DNA of 64,000 nt from an uncultured Acetatifactor sp. (GCA_949840885.1 CATKYJ010000003.1:1-64000), one strand, 5' to 3'; counted from the first letter of the stretch, positions 51,681 to 60,525 are shown. Numbers and translations: made by a program. Notes: generated by a model not told the origin, from the sequence alone.

Positions 51681-52934
51681 ATGCAGTCTGTAAAGATTGG
51701 CACAAATCAGGCCGGACAGCGGCTGGACAAATTTTTGCATAAGTATCTGCCCCTGGCAGGCAGCGGATTTTTGTATAAGATGCTGCGGAAGAAGAACATT
51801 ACCCTGAATGGGAAAAAGGCGGAGGGGAAAGAGATCCTATCTGTGGGAGATGAGGTGTGCACCTTTTTTTCCGATGAGACCTTTGCAAAATTTTCCGGCA
51901 GGGCTTCGGCTGCGGTACAGCCAGGCGGGGGAGGGGCAGAAGCGAAAGGCCATGACGGCTGTTTTGCTAATGACGCCATTTTTGCAAAAGAAGCCTTATT
52001 TCTGAGGGAAGAAAGGCGTGCCGGAGACTATAAGGCCGCCTATGAACGGCTGCGGGGAATCAGTCTGCTGTATGAAGATGAGGACTTCCTGATCCTGAAC
52101 AAGCCGGCAGGGATCCTGACCCAGAAAGCCGTTCCGGCAGACTTAAGCCTGAATGAATGGCTGGTGGGTTATCTGTTGTCGGAAAATCCTGCCCTGGCGG
52201 AAGAACTTCCCACCTTTCGTCCTGCCGTCTGCAACCGGCTGGACAGAAACACCAGCGGCATCGTGCTGGCAGGGAAGAGCCTGGCAGGGCTGCAGTACTT
52301 AAGCAGGTGCATAAAGGAGCATACACTGCGGAAATATTATAGAACCATCTGCATAGGAGAATTGCGCCAGGCGGCTTCCATACAGGGCTATCTGACAAAG
52401 GATCCTTTGAGAAATCTGGTGACGGTGGTGCCGGAACACGGCACGGGCCCAGACGCGGGATCGGCAGAATCCGTATCTGCAGACCTGGCACCCCCGGGCT
52501 TGGTGTCCCAAAACCGGATGTACCCGGACACATCCGCGCAAAAGCAGTCCTTAATCCATACGGTTTACACCCCCATTGCCGTCACGAAAAAATACACCCT
52601 GCTGGAAATAGAGCTGATAACCGGAAAAAGTCACCAGATCCGTGCCCATTTAGCCAGCATCGGCCACCCGCTGGCGGGAGATGTCAAATATGGTTCCGAA
52701 GCTGTCAACCGGGAATTAAAGCGGCGATACGGTCTGACGTATCAGCTGCTGCATGCCTGTCGGGTAGTATTTCCGCAAGCCCAGTCGGGAGTGGGCAGTT
52801 CCTTAAGCGGGAAATCCGTCATTGCAGCTTGTCCGGATTTGTTCATAAAGCTGGAAAGCGGGCTTTTTGATGTCGGTTCCAGGCATGCTGCCGCTGGCGA
52901 GGCAGGCAGCATGGGAAATTTGGGCAGCCGGTAA
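51681..52934 (+). CDS. RluA-family 23S rRNA pseudouridine synthase
   Basis: The 417-aa protein has an N-terminal S4 domain (QRLDKFLHKYLPLAGSGFLYK) and a catalytic domain with CNRLDRNTSGIVLAG (catalytic Asp), LLEIELITGKSHQIRAHL and HPLAGDVKYG. Two low-complexity insertions, near residues 80-115 and 265-300, and a Gly/Ala-rich tail after residue 380 enlarge it compared with typical members (about 300 aa). ATG 51681 follows GGAGGA. The RNA position modified is not predictable here. Confidence 0.9.
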   Translation: MQSVKIGTNQAGQRLDKFLHKYLPLAGSGFLYKMLRKKNITLNGKKAEGKEILSVGDEVCTFFSDETFAKFSGRASAAVQPGGGGAEAKGHDGCFANDAIFAKEALFLREERRAGDYKAAYERLRGISLLYEDEDFLILNKPAGILTQKAVPADLSLNEWLVGYLLSENPALAEELPTFRPAVCNRLDRNTSGIVLAGKSLAGLQYLSRCIKEHTLRKYYRTICIGELRQAASIQGYLTKDPLRNLVTVVPEHGTGPDAGSAESVSADLAPPGLVSQNRMYPDTSAQKQSLIHTVYTPIAVTKKYTLLEIELITGKSHQIRAHLASIGHPLAGDVKYGSEAVNRELKRRYGLTYQLLHACRVVFPQAQSGVGSSLSGKSVIAACPDLFIKLESGLFDVGSRHAAAGEAGSMGNLGSR

Positions 52935-52966
52935 GAAAGTACTGTCCGGAAAAACAGAGGAAATAT

Positions 52967-53500
52967 ATGGCTACATGGAATTCACGGGGACTGCGCGGTC
53001 AGGCGCTGGAGGAAATGATCAACAGGACAAATGAGAAATACGCCGATGCCGGGCTTGCCCTGATCCAAAAGGTGCCCACCCCCATTACCCCCATTAAGAT
53101 CGACAAGGAGAGCCGCCAGATCACTCTGGCCTATTTCGAGCAGAAAAGTACCGTGGACTATATCGGGGCAGTGCAGGGGCTTCCGGTGTGCTTTGACGCC
53201 AAGGAGTGCGCCACGGACACTTTTGCCCTGCAGAACATACATGCCCACCAGGTAGCGTTCATGGAAAAGTTTGAAAAGCAGGGCGGCATCTCATTTTTTC
53301 TTATTTACTATACCCACAAGGACATCCTGTATTATCTGCCGCTGCAGATGCTGCTTTTTTTCTGGAATCGGGCAAAGGAGGGCGGCAGAAAGAGTTTTCG
53401 CTATGAAGAGCTGAATCCGGAATACATCCTGCCGCGCAAGCACGGCATCCTGGTCCCATATCTGGACATTCTTCAGAAAGACCTGGAGGACAGGGCTTGA
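52967..53500 (+). CDS. recU: Holliday junction resolvase RecU
   Basis: RecU cleaves Holliday junctions during recombination and repair in Firmicutes. The 177-aa protein has the family core: NSRGLRGQALEEMINRTNE, KVPTPITPIKI, STVDYIGAVQGLPVCFDAKEC (metal-binding Asp, Glu-Lys motif), HQVAFMEKFEKQGGISFFLI. Lengths of family members are similar. The start follows GAGGAAATAT. It overlaps the promoter of the histidine operon at its 3' end, and lies behind rluA, as in many Clostridia. Confidence 0.93.
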   Translation: MATWNSRGLRGQALEEMINRTNEKYADAGLALIQKVPTPITPIKIDKESRQITLAYFEQKSTVDYIGAVQGLPVCFDAKECATDTFALQNIHAHQVAFMEKFEKQGGISFFLIYYTHKDILYYLPLQMLLFFWNRAKEGGRKSFRYEELNPEYILPRKHGILVPYLDILQKDLEDRA

Positions 53501-53525
53501 CAGCAGCAGTATCATTCGATATACT
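53497..53525 (+). promoter_or_regulatory. strong sigma-A promoter of the histidine operon
   Basis: TTGACA (53497-53502) and TATACT (53520-53525) are separated by 17 bp. The -35 box overlaps the recU stop codon. The transcript would carry a leader of about 190 nt before hisZ. Confidence 0.85.
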
Positions 53526-53720
53526 AAGGTGGTTCCATACATTGTTATGGTAACATGGCAATACGTTAACGCACAAAAGCGGCATTTCAGCGCACCGGGT
53601 CTGCAGAGGTTGCGTCTGAAAGCAGGCTATCGTTTGACCTTTCGATTTGACCGGGTCCCATTTGACTGGGACAGTTCGGTTGACCGGACGGGTCATTTTA
53701 CAAGAAGGGATAGACAGCAT
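53526..53720 (+). promoter_or_regulatory. leader region of the histidine operon
   Basis: About 195 nt lack a separate gene. Present are four TTGAC(C/T) repeats (53634, 53647, 53662, 53680) spaced 13, 15 and 18 bp, and a hairpin GTCCCA/TGGGAC (53655-53660 and 53667-53672). I find neither a T-box motif (AGGGTGGNACCGCG) nor a run of His codons. One frame stays open in phase with hisZ. Confidence 0.4.
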
Positions 53721-54851
53721 ATGAGCCAGCGGTTATTACATACGCCGGAGGGTGTAAGGGATATCTACGGAAAAGAATACGCGCAAAAGCTCCATGTAGA
53801 GAGGCAGATGAAGACCTCCATCCATCTGTATGGCTATGAGGACATTCAGACGCCTGCTTTTGAGTTCTTTGACGTGTTCTCCAGGGAAATCGGCACCACC
53901 CCCAGCAAGGAACTATACAAGTTCTTTGACAAAGAGGGAAACACGCTGGTGCTGCGGCCGGACTTCACGCCATCCATCGCCCGCTGTTGCGCCAAGTATT
54001 TTTGTGAGGAAACGCGCCCCCTGCGTTTTTGCTACATGGGTAATACTTTTGTCAATACATCCAATCTGCAGGGGAAGCTTAAGGAAGTGACTCAGTTGGG
54101 GGCTGAACTGATCGGCGACTCTTCCGTGGAAGCAGATGCGGAAATGATATGTATGGTAGTCCAGGCGCTTCTGAGCGCAGGCCTGGAGCGTTTTCAGGTG
54201 ACCATCGGAGATGTGGAGTATTTTAAAGGCCTCTGCGAGGAGGCCGGGCTGGACGAGGAAACGGAGCTGGAACTGCACTCCTTTATCTCCGGAAAGAACT
54301 ATTTCGGAGCCCAGGAGCTTCTGGCAGACCGCAAAGTGGCAGAGCCTTACCAGAGCAGGCTCTTGAAAGTAGCCGATATGTTTGGCGATATGGGCTCTCT
54401 GTCAGGGGCAGAATCCATGGTGGAGAACGCCCGCTCCCTGGGAGCCATAGGCCGCCTGGAGAAGCTCTATTCCCTGCTGCAGCTCTATGGTGTGGAGGAG
54501 TATGTATCGTTTGACCTGGGGATGCTGAGCAAATATCGGTATTATACAGGAATGATCTTCAAAGCCTATACCTATGGCGTGGGAGAGGCCGTGGTAAAGG
54601 GCGGCAGATATGACAGGCTGCTGCTGCAGTTCGGCAAGGAGGCTCCTGCAGTGGGCTTTGTCATTGTCATCGACAGCATTATGGAGGCGCTCTCCAGGCA
54701 GAAAGTGCAGTTCCCCCCTGCGCAAAGCGCGATAGAACTTGCCTATGGTGCGGAAGATTTTGCGGAGAAGCTGGCGCAGGCCCAGAAGCTGCGCAGCCAG
54801 GGAACGGCGGTCTTACTGCTTCCAAAGCATTCCTGTAGAGCAGCGACTTAA
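53721..54851 (+). CDS. hisZ: ATP phosphoribosyltransferase regulatory subunit HisZ
   Basis: HisZ is a histidyl-tRNA synthetase paralogue that activates the short HisG and conveys histidine inhibition. The 376-aa protein has the class II motifs: TPEGVRDIYGKEYAQKL, FVFDKEGNTLVLRPDFTPSIAR (motif 2 equivalent) and GGRYDRLLLQFGKEAPAVGF. It lacks the anticodon domain, as expected. It is at the short end of the family and the in-frame sequence after its TAA remains open for about 25 codons, suggesting C-terminal truncation. ATG 53721 follows AAGAAGGGA; upstream in-frame extension to 53529 has no support. Confidence 0.92.
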   Translation: MSQRLLHTPEGVRDIYGKEYAQKLHVERQMKTSIHLYGYEDIQTPAFEFFDVFSREIGTTPSKELYKFFDKEGNTLVLRPDFTPSIARCCAKYFCEETRPLRFCYMGNTFVNTSNLQGKLKEVTQLGAELIGDSSVEADAEMICMVVQALLSAGLERFQVTIGDVEYFKGLCEEAGLDEETELELHSFISGKNYFGAQELLADRKVAEPYQSRLLKVADMFGDMGSLSGAESMVENARSLGAIGRLEKLYSLLQLYGVEEYVSFDLGMLSKYRYYTGMIFKAYTYGVGEAVVKGGRYDRLLLQFGKEAPAVGFVIVIDSIMEALSRQKVQFPPAQSAIELAYGAEDFAEKLAQAQKLRSQGTAVLLLPKHSCRAAT

Positions 54852-54936
54852 AGCCCCGCCAGGAAATTTCACCATGCCATGGAGCAAAAGCATTTTGGTA
54901 CCAAAGGCGCAGTGCAGTACTGTAATAGGAGACAGA

Positions 54937-55590
54937 ATGAACGGAGACAGAGAAAAATATCTGACCTTTGCGCTGGCCAAAGGCCGGCTTGCAAACAAAA
55001 CAATGGAGCTTTTCGAGGAGATGGGCATCTCCTGCGAAGAGATGAAAGACCCAAAGACCAGGAAGCTGATTTTCGTGAATGAGGAATGGAAGCTGAAATT
55101 CTTCCTGGCCAAAGGCCCGGACGTGCCTACCTATGTGGAGTACGGCGCTGCGGATATTGGCGTGGCGGGACGGGACACTGTGCTGGAGGAAAACCGCAAT
55201 GTCTACGAGGTGCTGGATTTAGGCTTCGGCAAATGCAGGATGTGCGTCTGCGGGCCCGAGTCTGCAGGAGAGCTGCTTCTGCACCATGAGCGCATCCGGG
55301 TGGCCAGCAAGTATCCCAACATTGCAAGGGACTATTTTTATGACAAAAAGCATCAGACAGTGGACATCATCAAGCTGAACGGCTCCGTGGAGCTGGGGCC
55401 GCTGGTAGGACTGTCGGATGTCATCGTAGACATCGTGGAGACGGGCTCCACCCTTCATGAGAATGGGCTTCAGGTTCTGGAGGAGGTCTGCGGACTCTCA
55501 GCCAGGATGATCGTCAACCCCGTTTCCATGCAGATGGAGCGAACCAGGATTCAGGAGCTGGTACTGGGACTGCGCCGGAAGCTATCCTGA
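54937..55590 (+). CDS. hisG: ATP phosphoribosyltransferase catalytic subunit (short form)
   Basis: HisG condenses ATP with PRPP, the first step of histidine synthesis. The 217-aa protein is the short form that requires HisZ, which is encoded just upstream. Motifs: LTFALAKGRLANKTMELFEE, DIVETGSTLHENGL (PRPP loop). ATG 54937 follows TAGGAGA. Eighty-five bases separate it from hisZ. Confidence 0.96.
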   Translation: MNGDREKYLTFALAKGRLANKTMELFEEMGISCEEMKDPKTRKLIFVNEEWKLKFFLAKGPDVPTYVEYGAADIGVAGRDTVLEENRNVYEVLDLGFGKCRMCVCGPESAGELLLHHERIRVASKYPNIARDYFYDKKHQTVDIIKLNGSVELGPLVGLSDVIVDIVETGSTLHENGLQVLEEVCGLSARMIVNPVSMQMERTRIQELVLGLRRKLS

Positions 55591-55648
55591 CAGCCGAGGT
55601 GAACCTGACATCGCTTGTGAGTATAAGCGGCATACATCAAAGTAAATA

Positions 55649-55665
55649 TGGAAGAAGAGTATTCC
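55649..55665 (+). repeat. palindromic repeat unit
   Basis: TGGAAGAAGAGTATTCC between hisG and hisD is another copy of the 18-bp family (last base differs). Confidence 0.5.
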
Positions 55666-55684
55666 GGCAGAAAGGCAAACCACA

Positions 55685-56986
55685 ATGAGAATCGTAAAGC
55701 TGACAGCAGATACCAAGGCAAATCTCCTAAACGATTTGCTGCAGAGGAGCCCTAACAATTATTCCGAATATGAAAGCACGGTAAACCAAATTTTGGAGGA
55801 TGTGCGCAGGAATGGGGACAAAGCCCTGTTTGACTACACCTTGAAATTCGACAAATACGCCCTGAATGCGGATAACATCCGGGTAACAAGGGAAGAGATC
55901 CAGGCGGCATACAGTCAGTTGGACGCGGGGCTCACAGAGGTCATTAGGCGCTCTGCGGAAAACATCCGCGCCTTTCACCAAAAGCAGCTGCGAACCAGCT
56001 GGTTTGAGCCAAAGGAGGACGGCACCATCCTGGGGATGAAGTTCACCCCCGTGGCCAGGGCAGGCGTCTATGTGCCCGGCGGCAAAGCCGCCTATCCCTC
56101 CAGCGTACTCATGAACGTGATCCCCGCAAAGGTGGCGGGAGTGGAAGAAATCATCATGACCACGCCTCCCAATGCGGAGGGAAAGATCAATCCGGGTACT
56201 CTGGTGGCAGCGGACATCGCAGGCGTGGACATTATCTACAAAGCAGGCGGCGCCCAGGCAGTCGGCGCCATGGCCTTTGGCACTCAGTCCATCCCAAAGG
56301 TGGACAAACTGACAGGGCCTGGCAACATCTTCGTGGCTCTGGCCAAAAAAGCCGTGTACGGATATGTGGGGATCGACTCCATCGCAGGCCCCAGCGAAAT
56401 ACTGGTACTGGCAGATGAGACGGCCAATCCAAGGTATGTGGCTGCGGATCTCCTCTCCCAGGCAGAGCATGACGAGCTGGCCAGCGCCATCCTCATCACC
56501 ACCTCCCGGGAGCTGGCGCAGCAGGTCTCGCAGCAGGTAGACACCTTTACGGCCAGTCTGCCCAGAAAGGACATCATCCAAAAGTCCCTGGACAATTACG
56601 GCTATATCCTGCTGGCCCACAGCATGGAGGACGCCATAGAGGCTGCCAACGAAATCGCCTCCGAGCATCTGGAGATCCTCACCGCCAACCCTTACGAGGT
56701 GATGACCAAAATCCGCAATGCCGGCGCGATCTTCCTGGGGGAATATTCCTCAGAGCCCCTGGGAGACTATTTTGCAGGCCCCAACCATATCCTCCCCACA
56801 AACGGTACGGCGAAATTTTTCTCACCGTTGAACGTAGATGATTTTCTAAAAAAGACAAGTATCATTTCCTATTCCAGACAGGCTCTGGAAAAGGTGCATG
56901 CAGATATTGAAACTTTCGCCGAAAGCGAAGGACTTACGGCCCATGCAAACAGCATCCGGGTGCGTTTTGAGGAGGGGAGTCTATGA
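55685..56986 (+). CDS. hisD: histidinol dehydrogenase
   Basis: HisD oxidises histidinol to histidine in two NAD-dependent steps with a zinc ion. The 433-aa protein has the substrate/cofactor motifs VPGGKAAYPSSVLMNVIPAKVAGVEE, DKLTGPGNIFVALAKK and GPSEILVLADE, and the conserved SEHLEI segment. Its last bases overlap the start of hisB (ATGA). The gap from hisG holds a repeat unit. Confidence 0.96.
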   Translation: MRIVKLTADTKANLLNDLLQRSPNNYSEYESTVNQILEDVRRNGDKALFDYTLKFDKYALNADNIRVTREEIQAAYSQLDAGLTEVIRRSAENIRAFHQKQLRTSWFEPKEDGTILGMKFTPVARAGVYVPGGKAAYPSSVLMNVIPAKVAGVEEIIMTTPPNAEGKINPGTLVAADIAGVDIIYKAGGAQAVGAMAFGTQSIPKVDKLTGPGNIFVALAKKAVYGYVGIDSIAGPSEILVLADETANPRYVAADLLSQAEHDELASAILITTSRELAQQVSQQVDTFTASLPRKDIIQKSLDNYGYILLAHSMEDAIEAANEIASEHLEILTANPYEVMTKIRNAGAIFLGEYSSEPLGDYFAGPNHILPTNGTAKFFSPLNVDDFLKKTSIISYSRQALEKVHADIETFAESEGLTAHANSIRVRFEEGSL

Positions 56987-57570
56987 CCAGGACAGCCGCA
57001 GTGGACAGGAAGACAAAAGAGACTGACATCTCCGTCCGTCTAAACCTGGACGGAACCGGGACAGCCGAGATTTCCACAGGCATCGGTTTCTTCGACCATA
57101 TGCTGGAGGGGTTTTCAAGACACGGCTTCTTTGATCTGAAGTGCCATGTGGAGGGAGATCTGCAGGTGGACGGGCACCATACCGTGGAAGATACCGGCAT
57201 CGTTATGGGCGAGGCCATCAAAAAAGCGGTTGGGGACAAAAAGGGAATCCGCAGGTACGGCTATTTTATCCTGCCCATGGACGATGCCCTTGTCCTGTGT
57301 GCCGTGGATCTTTGCGGCAGGCCCTACCTGAATTTCGAAGCCGCCTTTCCCGCCCAACGGGCAGGCGGCCTTGACACGGAACTGGTGCGGGAGTTCTTCT
57401 ATGCGGTGTCCTACAGCGCCGGGATGAATCTGCACCTGAAAATGCTGTCCGGCATTAACACCCACCATATAATCGAGGCTATGTTCAAAGCCTTTGCCAA
57501 AGCGCTGGACATGGCCACCGGCATGGACACCAGAGTCAGCGGCGTGCTCAGTACAAAGGGGACACTATAG
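56983..57570 (+). CDS. hisB: imidazoleglycerol-phosphate dehydratase
   Basis: HisB removes water from imidazoleglycerol phosphate using manganese. The 195-aa protein has duplicated half-domains with His-rich metal motifs GFFDHMLEGFSRHGFFD and DGHHTVEDTGI, and NTHHIIEAMFKAFAKAL. The C-terminal SGVLSTKG is typical. Four-base overlap with hisD indicates translational coupling. Confidence 0.96.
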   Translation: MTRTAAVDRKTKETDISVRLNLDGTGTAEISTGIGFFDHMLEGFSRHGFFDLKCHVEGDLQVDGHHTVEDTGIVMGEAIKKAVGDKKGIRRYGYFILPMDDALVLCAVDLCGRPYLNFEAAFPAQRAGGLDTELVREFFYAVSYSAGMNLHLKMLSGINTHHIIEAMFKAFAKALDMATGMDTRVSGVLSTKGTL

Positions 57571-57613
57571 AGGAGTCAAATAGAATCAAATTCAAACAAA
57601 TGAGGTCAATGCT

Positions 57614-58900
57614 ATGCTTGTGAAAAAATTCGTGCCATGTATCTATCTTTATAACTGCCATGCGGTAAGAAGGCTCAACGACTTGTCCGTAGTGGAGACA
57701 GATCCTCTGCGCCTGGTGCATTTGTACAATGAGAACAACGCGGACGGGCTTATTGTATTCGACATGTCCCAGGGTGATGCAGAGCACGAGGAGGCGCTGG
57801 AAATGCTCAGGGAAATCTGCTCCGCGGCCGAGATGGAGGTCACAGGCGCAGGAAATGTCAATCGCCTGGAGGATGTGAAAAAGCTCCTTTACGCAGGCTG
57901 CAGGCGTGCTGTCCTTGATTATACCAAAGAAAGCAACATCGCCCTTACAAAGGAGGCCTCCCAGCGCTTCGGCAGGGACAAGCTTTTGGCTTCCGGCAGC
58001 AGCGCGGACGTTTTTGCCGAAAACAGAGAGCTGCTGGAGACTTATGTATCCGGTCTGATTCTGTTGACTCCCCACCAGATCAGAGAGACCGAAAGCGCCA
58101 TCAGCCTGCCGTTTGTGGTGGAGGTGAACCAGGTCGCTTTGAACAAGCTGATGGAAATCTTTGCCTATGAAAATGTCTGCGGTGTTACGGGAAATACCAT
58201 CAATGACAATTACCGGGACATTTTGGTATTAAAAAATCTATGTAAGGAGAATGGGATTTTGGTGGAAACTTTTGAAGCCGCTTTGCAGTGGGAAGATCTT
58301 CAAAAGAATCCGGACGGCCTGATTCCTGTCATTGTGCAGGACTGCCGTACCGGGGAGGTACTGATGATGGCTTATATGAACGAGGAGGCCTATGGCCAAA
58401 CGCTGCGTACCGGGCGGATGACCTATTTCAGCAGGAGCCGCAGACAGCTTTGGCTCAAGGGAGAGACCAGCGGCCATTTCCAATATTTGAAAAGCCTCAC
58501 CGCGGACTGCGACAAGGACACGCTCCTCGCAAAGGTGTCCCAGGTAGGTGCTGCCTGCCACACAGGATCCAGAAGCTGTTTCTTTCACGAAATCGTGAAA
58601 AAGCCGGAGGAGGAGGCTGCCAATCCCCTGCAGGTATTCGAGGAAGTCTTTGATGTCATCAAGGACAGGAAAATCCATCCCAAGGAGGGTTCCTACACCA
58701 ATTACCTTTTCGACAAGGGAATCGACAAAATCCTGAAAAAGCTGGGAGAGGAGGCCACTGAGATCGTCATAGCCGCCAAGAATCCCGGGGCCGGCGAAGT
58801 CAAGTATGAGATAAGCGACTTCCTCTACCATATGATGGTGCTGATGGCGGAGAAAGACATTACATGGGAAGAAATCACAGCAGAACTGGCGAACCGTTAA
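57614..58900 (+). CDS. hisIE: HisA/HisF-like domain fused to bifunctional HisIE
   Basis: The 428-aa protein has three parts. Residues 1-~215 resemble a HisA/HisF (beta/alpha)8 barrel by pattern ([53 protein letters not shown]). However, the catalytic Asp that follows the first strand is replaced (YLY), so it is probably inactive. Residues ~230-330 are phosphoribosyl-AMP cyclohydrolase (His[22 protein letters not shown] and the zinc cysteines CHTGSRSCF). The remainder is phosphoribosyl-ATP pyrophosphatase (His[13 protein letters not shown] and an MMVLMAE helix). It performs steps 2 and 3 of histidine synthesis. Genes for HisA, HisF, HisH and HisC are not in this cluster and must lie elsewhere. 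Confidence 0.87.
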   Translation: MLVKKFVPCIYLYNCHAVRRLNDLSVVETDPLRLVHLYNENNADGLIVFDMSQGDAEHEEALEMLREICSAAEMEVTGAGNVNRLEDVKKLLYAGCRRAVLDYTKESNIALTKEASQRFGRDKLLASGSSADVFAENRELLETYVSGLILLTPHQIRETESAISLPFVVEVNQVALNKLMEIFAYENVCGVTGNTINDNYRDILVLKNLCKENGILVETFEAALQWEDLQKNPDGLIPVIVQDCRTGEVLMMAYMNEEAYGQTLRTGRMTYFSRSRRQLWLKGETSGHFQYLKSLTADCDKDTLLAKVSQVGAACHTGSRSCFFHEIVKKPEEEAANPLQVFEEVFDVIKDRKIHPKEGSYTNYLFDKGIDKILKKLGEEATEIVIAAKNPGAGEVKYEISDFLYHMMVLMAEKDITWEEITAELANR

Positions 58901-58904
58901 TGAC

Positions 58905-58937
58905 AAAAAGCGCAGGCATTATGCCTGCGCCTTTTTT
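58905..58937. terminator. bidirectional terminator between the histidine operon and the MATE gene
   Basis: GCGCAGGCAT (58910-58919) pairs with ATGCCTGCGC (58921-58930), preceded by AAAAA and followed by TTTTTT. It overlaps the end of the MATE coding sequence. Confidence 0.88.
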
Positions 58938-60304
58938 CCGCCTGGCCCTTCGTCCAGAATTCTGTTCAACCTTGTGAAAAGCATGGTGGCTGTGACGGCC
59001 GCCGCCAGGATATCGCTGACAGGCTCTGCCACAAATACGCCGAAGACCTGGTTGGAAAGGATCTGCGGCAGGATAAAGATCAGGGGAATCAGCAGCACAA
59101 GCTTGCGCAGGCATGCCATCAGCAGACTGATCTTCGCCTGCCCAAGCGCCATAAACGTCTGCTGGCAGCCAATCTGCACGCCGGTGGAGAAGATGCCCGC
59201 CATGTAGATGCGCATTGCCCAAACCGTATAATCCACCAGAGCGGCATCGCTGCTGAAGATACCGGCAAATACCCGGGGGAAGAGCAGCATCAGCAGCCAG
59301 AAGAGAGTGGAATAGGACGCACAGGCAAAAAACTGACAGCGAAACGCCTGTTTCACCCGTTCCTTTTTACCCGCACCGAAGTTAAAGCTCATGATAGGCT
59401 GGCCGCCCTGGCAGATTCCCTGCATAGGCAGCGTCACCAGTTGGCTGCAGGAGGAGATGATGGTCATTGCCCCTACGGCCACATCCCCGCCGAAACGGGA
59501 AAGGCTGCTGTTGAAACTAATGTTCAGGATGCTCTCTGTACTGAGCATCACGAAAGTAGAAATGCCCAGCGCCAGACAGGGCAGGATCACAGGCGCCTCC
59601 AGTTTCATGTCGGGCAGGGTAAGCTTCAGCATGGTCTTGGGCCCAAGCAAAAAGCGCAGCACCCACAGAGCGCTGACGGCCTGGCTGACGACCGTGGCTA
59701 TGGCCGCTCCCTCCACGCCCATGTGCAGGCCGAAGATCAGGATGGGATCCAGAATGATATTGCAGACCGCGCCCACCACGGTGGTGATCATGCTGAATTT
59801 GGCAAAGCCCTGGGTAGTGATGAAAGGATTCATTCCCATCACGATCATCACGAAGACGATTCCCAGGATATAGATGCGCGCATAGGAGAGGGCATAGGGC
59901 AGCGTCACATCGCTTGCGCCAAAGAGCCTAAGCAGCTGAGGCGCAAAGGTATAGAATACCGCTGTCAGCAGGACGGCAAAAATCATGAGTACACCAAAGC
60001 AGTTCCCCAGTATCTTGCGGGCGCTCTCCATATCTTTCTTTCCCATAGCAATGGCGGCCCTGGGCGCGCCTCCGGAACCCGCCAGCATGGCAAAGGCATT
60101 GATCATCATCAAAATGGGCAGAAACAGGCCCACCCCGGTAAGCGCAGACGCCCCCGCATCCGGAATATGCCCGATATAGATCCTGTCCACAATATTGTAG
60201 AGCATGTTGATAAGCTGAGCCACTACCGCCGGAATGGCCAGATTCAGCATCAGCTTCGGTATGCTGTCGCTTCCCATGTCCTGCTTTATCCCCTTTGATG
60301 CCAT
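58919..60304 (-). CDS. MATE family efflux transporter
   Basis: The 461-aa multi-drug/toxin exporter has about 12 membrane helices; segments such as PKLMLNLAIPAVVAQLINMLYN at the N-terminus and GPKTMLKLTLPDM resemble the NorM/DinF type. These transporters use Na+ or H+ gradients to expel cationic compounds. ATG 60304 follows AAAGGAGG on the minus strand; the frame continues upstream but has no site. Substrate is not predictable. Confidence 0.9.
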   Translation of the reverse strand: MASKGIKQDMGSDSIPKLMLNLAIPAVVAQLINMLYNIVDRIYIGHIPDAGASALTGVGLFLPILMMINAFAMLAGSGGAPRAAIAMGKKDMESARKILGNCFGVLMIFAVLLTAVFYTFAPQLLRLFGASDVTLPYALSYARIYILGIVFVMIVMGMNPFITTQGFAKFSMITTVVGAVCNIILDPILIFGLHMGVEGAAIATVVSQAVSALWVLRFLLGPKTMLKLTLPDMKLEAPVILPCLALGISTFVMLSTESILNISFNSSLSRFGGDVAVGAMTIISSCSQLVTLPMQGICQGGQPIMSFNFGAGKKERVKQAFRCQFFACASYSTLFWLLMLLFPRVFAGIFSSDAALVDYTVWAMRIYMAGIFSTGVQIGCQQTFMALGQAKISLLMACLRKLVLLIPLIFILPQILSNQVFGVFVAEPVSDILAAAVTATMLFTRLNRILDEGPGGKKAQA

Positions 60305-60356
60305 AATGCTGCCTCCTTTCAAAATGCAAGAAGAATCTGTGTTTCCTGTATTTTCC

Positions 60357-60385
60357 ATTGTAACAGAGTTCGGCACAGGCTGCAA
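60357..60385 (-). promoter_or_regulatory. sigma-A promoter of the MATE gene
   Basis: On the minus strand TTGCAG (60385-60380) and TACAAT (60362-60357) are separated by 17 bp, about 52 bp before the MATE start. Confidence 0.7.
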
Positions 60386-60420
60386 TGGGAAATAGTATGA
60401 TAAGAATACGGAATAATGAC

Positions 60421-60450
60421 AAAAAGCTGCTGGTTTACAGCAGCTTTTTT
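60421..60450. terminator. orphan bidirectional terminator-like hairpin
   Basis: AAAAAGCTGCTG (60421-60432) and CAGCAGCTTTTTT (60438-60450) make a 7-bp GC-rich stem with A- and T-runs on both sides. It lies between the divergent MATE and HelD-like genes, and no gene ends at it. Its function (insulating the two promoters, or ending an untranslated RNA) is not clear. Confidence 0.75.
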
Positions 60451-60519
60451 CAGGCACACCTCCATATAACACTTTACCAAAAAATAAAAGAAAAGTCTAG
60501 TATTATTTTTATTTTTCTT

Positions 60520-60525
60520 TATAAT
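60520..60525 (+). promoter_or_regulatory. -10 box of the HelD-like gene
   Basis: A consensus TATAAT in an A/T-rich stretch has only a weak -35 (TCTAGT at 60496-60501, 18 bp spacing). It lies 51 bp before the start codon. Confidence 0.4.

Noticed and set aside
53529..53720. In-frame upstream extension of hisZ
   Set aside because: The extension begins at GTG without a ribosome binding site directly at the promoter, has no homology to the HisZ start, and a better site precedes ATG 53721.
53526..53720. T-box leader for histidine genes
   Set aside because: AGGTGGTTCC at 53528 resembles part of a T-box motif, but the rest of the conserved sequence and the terminator/antiterminator pair are missing and it lies at the wrong end of the leader.
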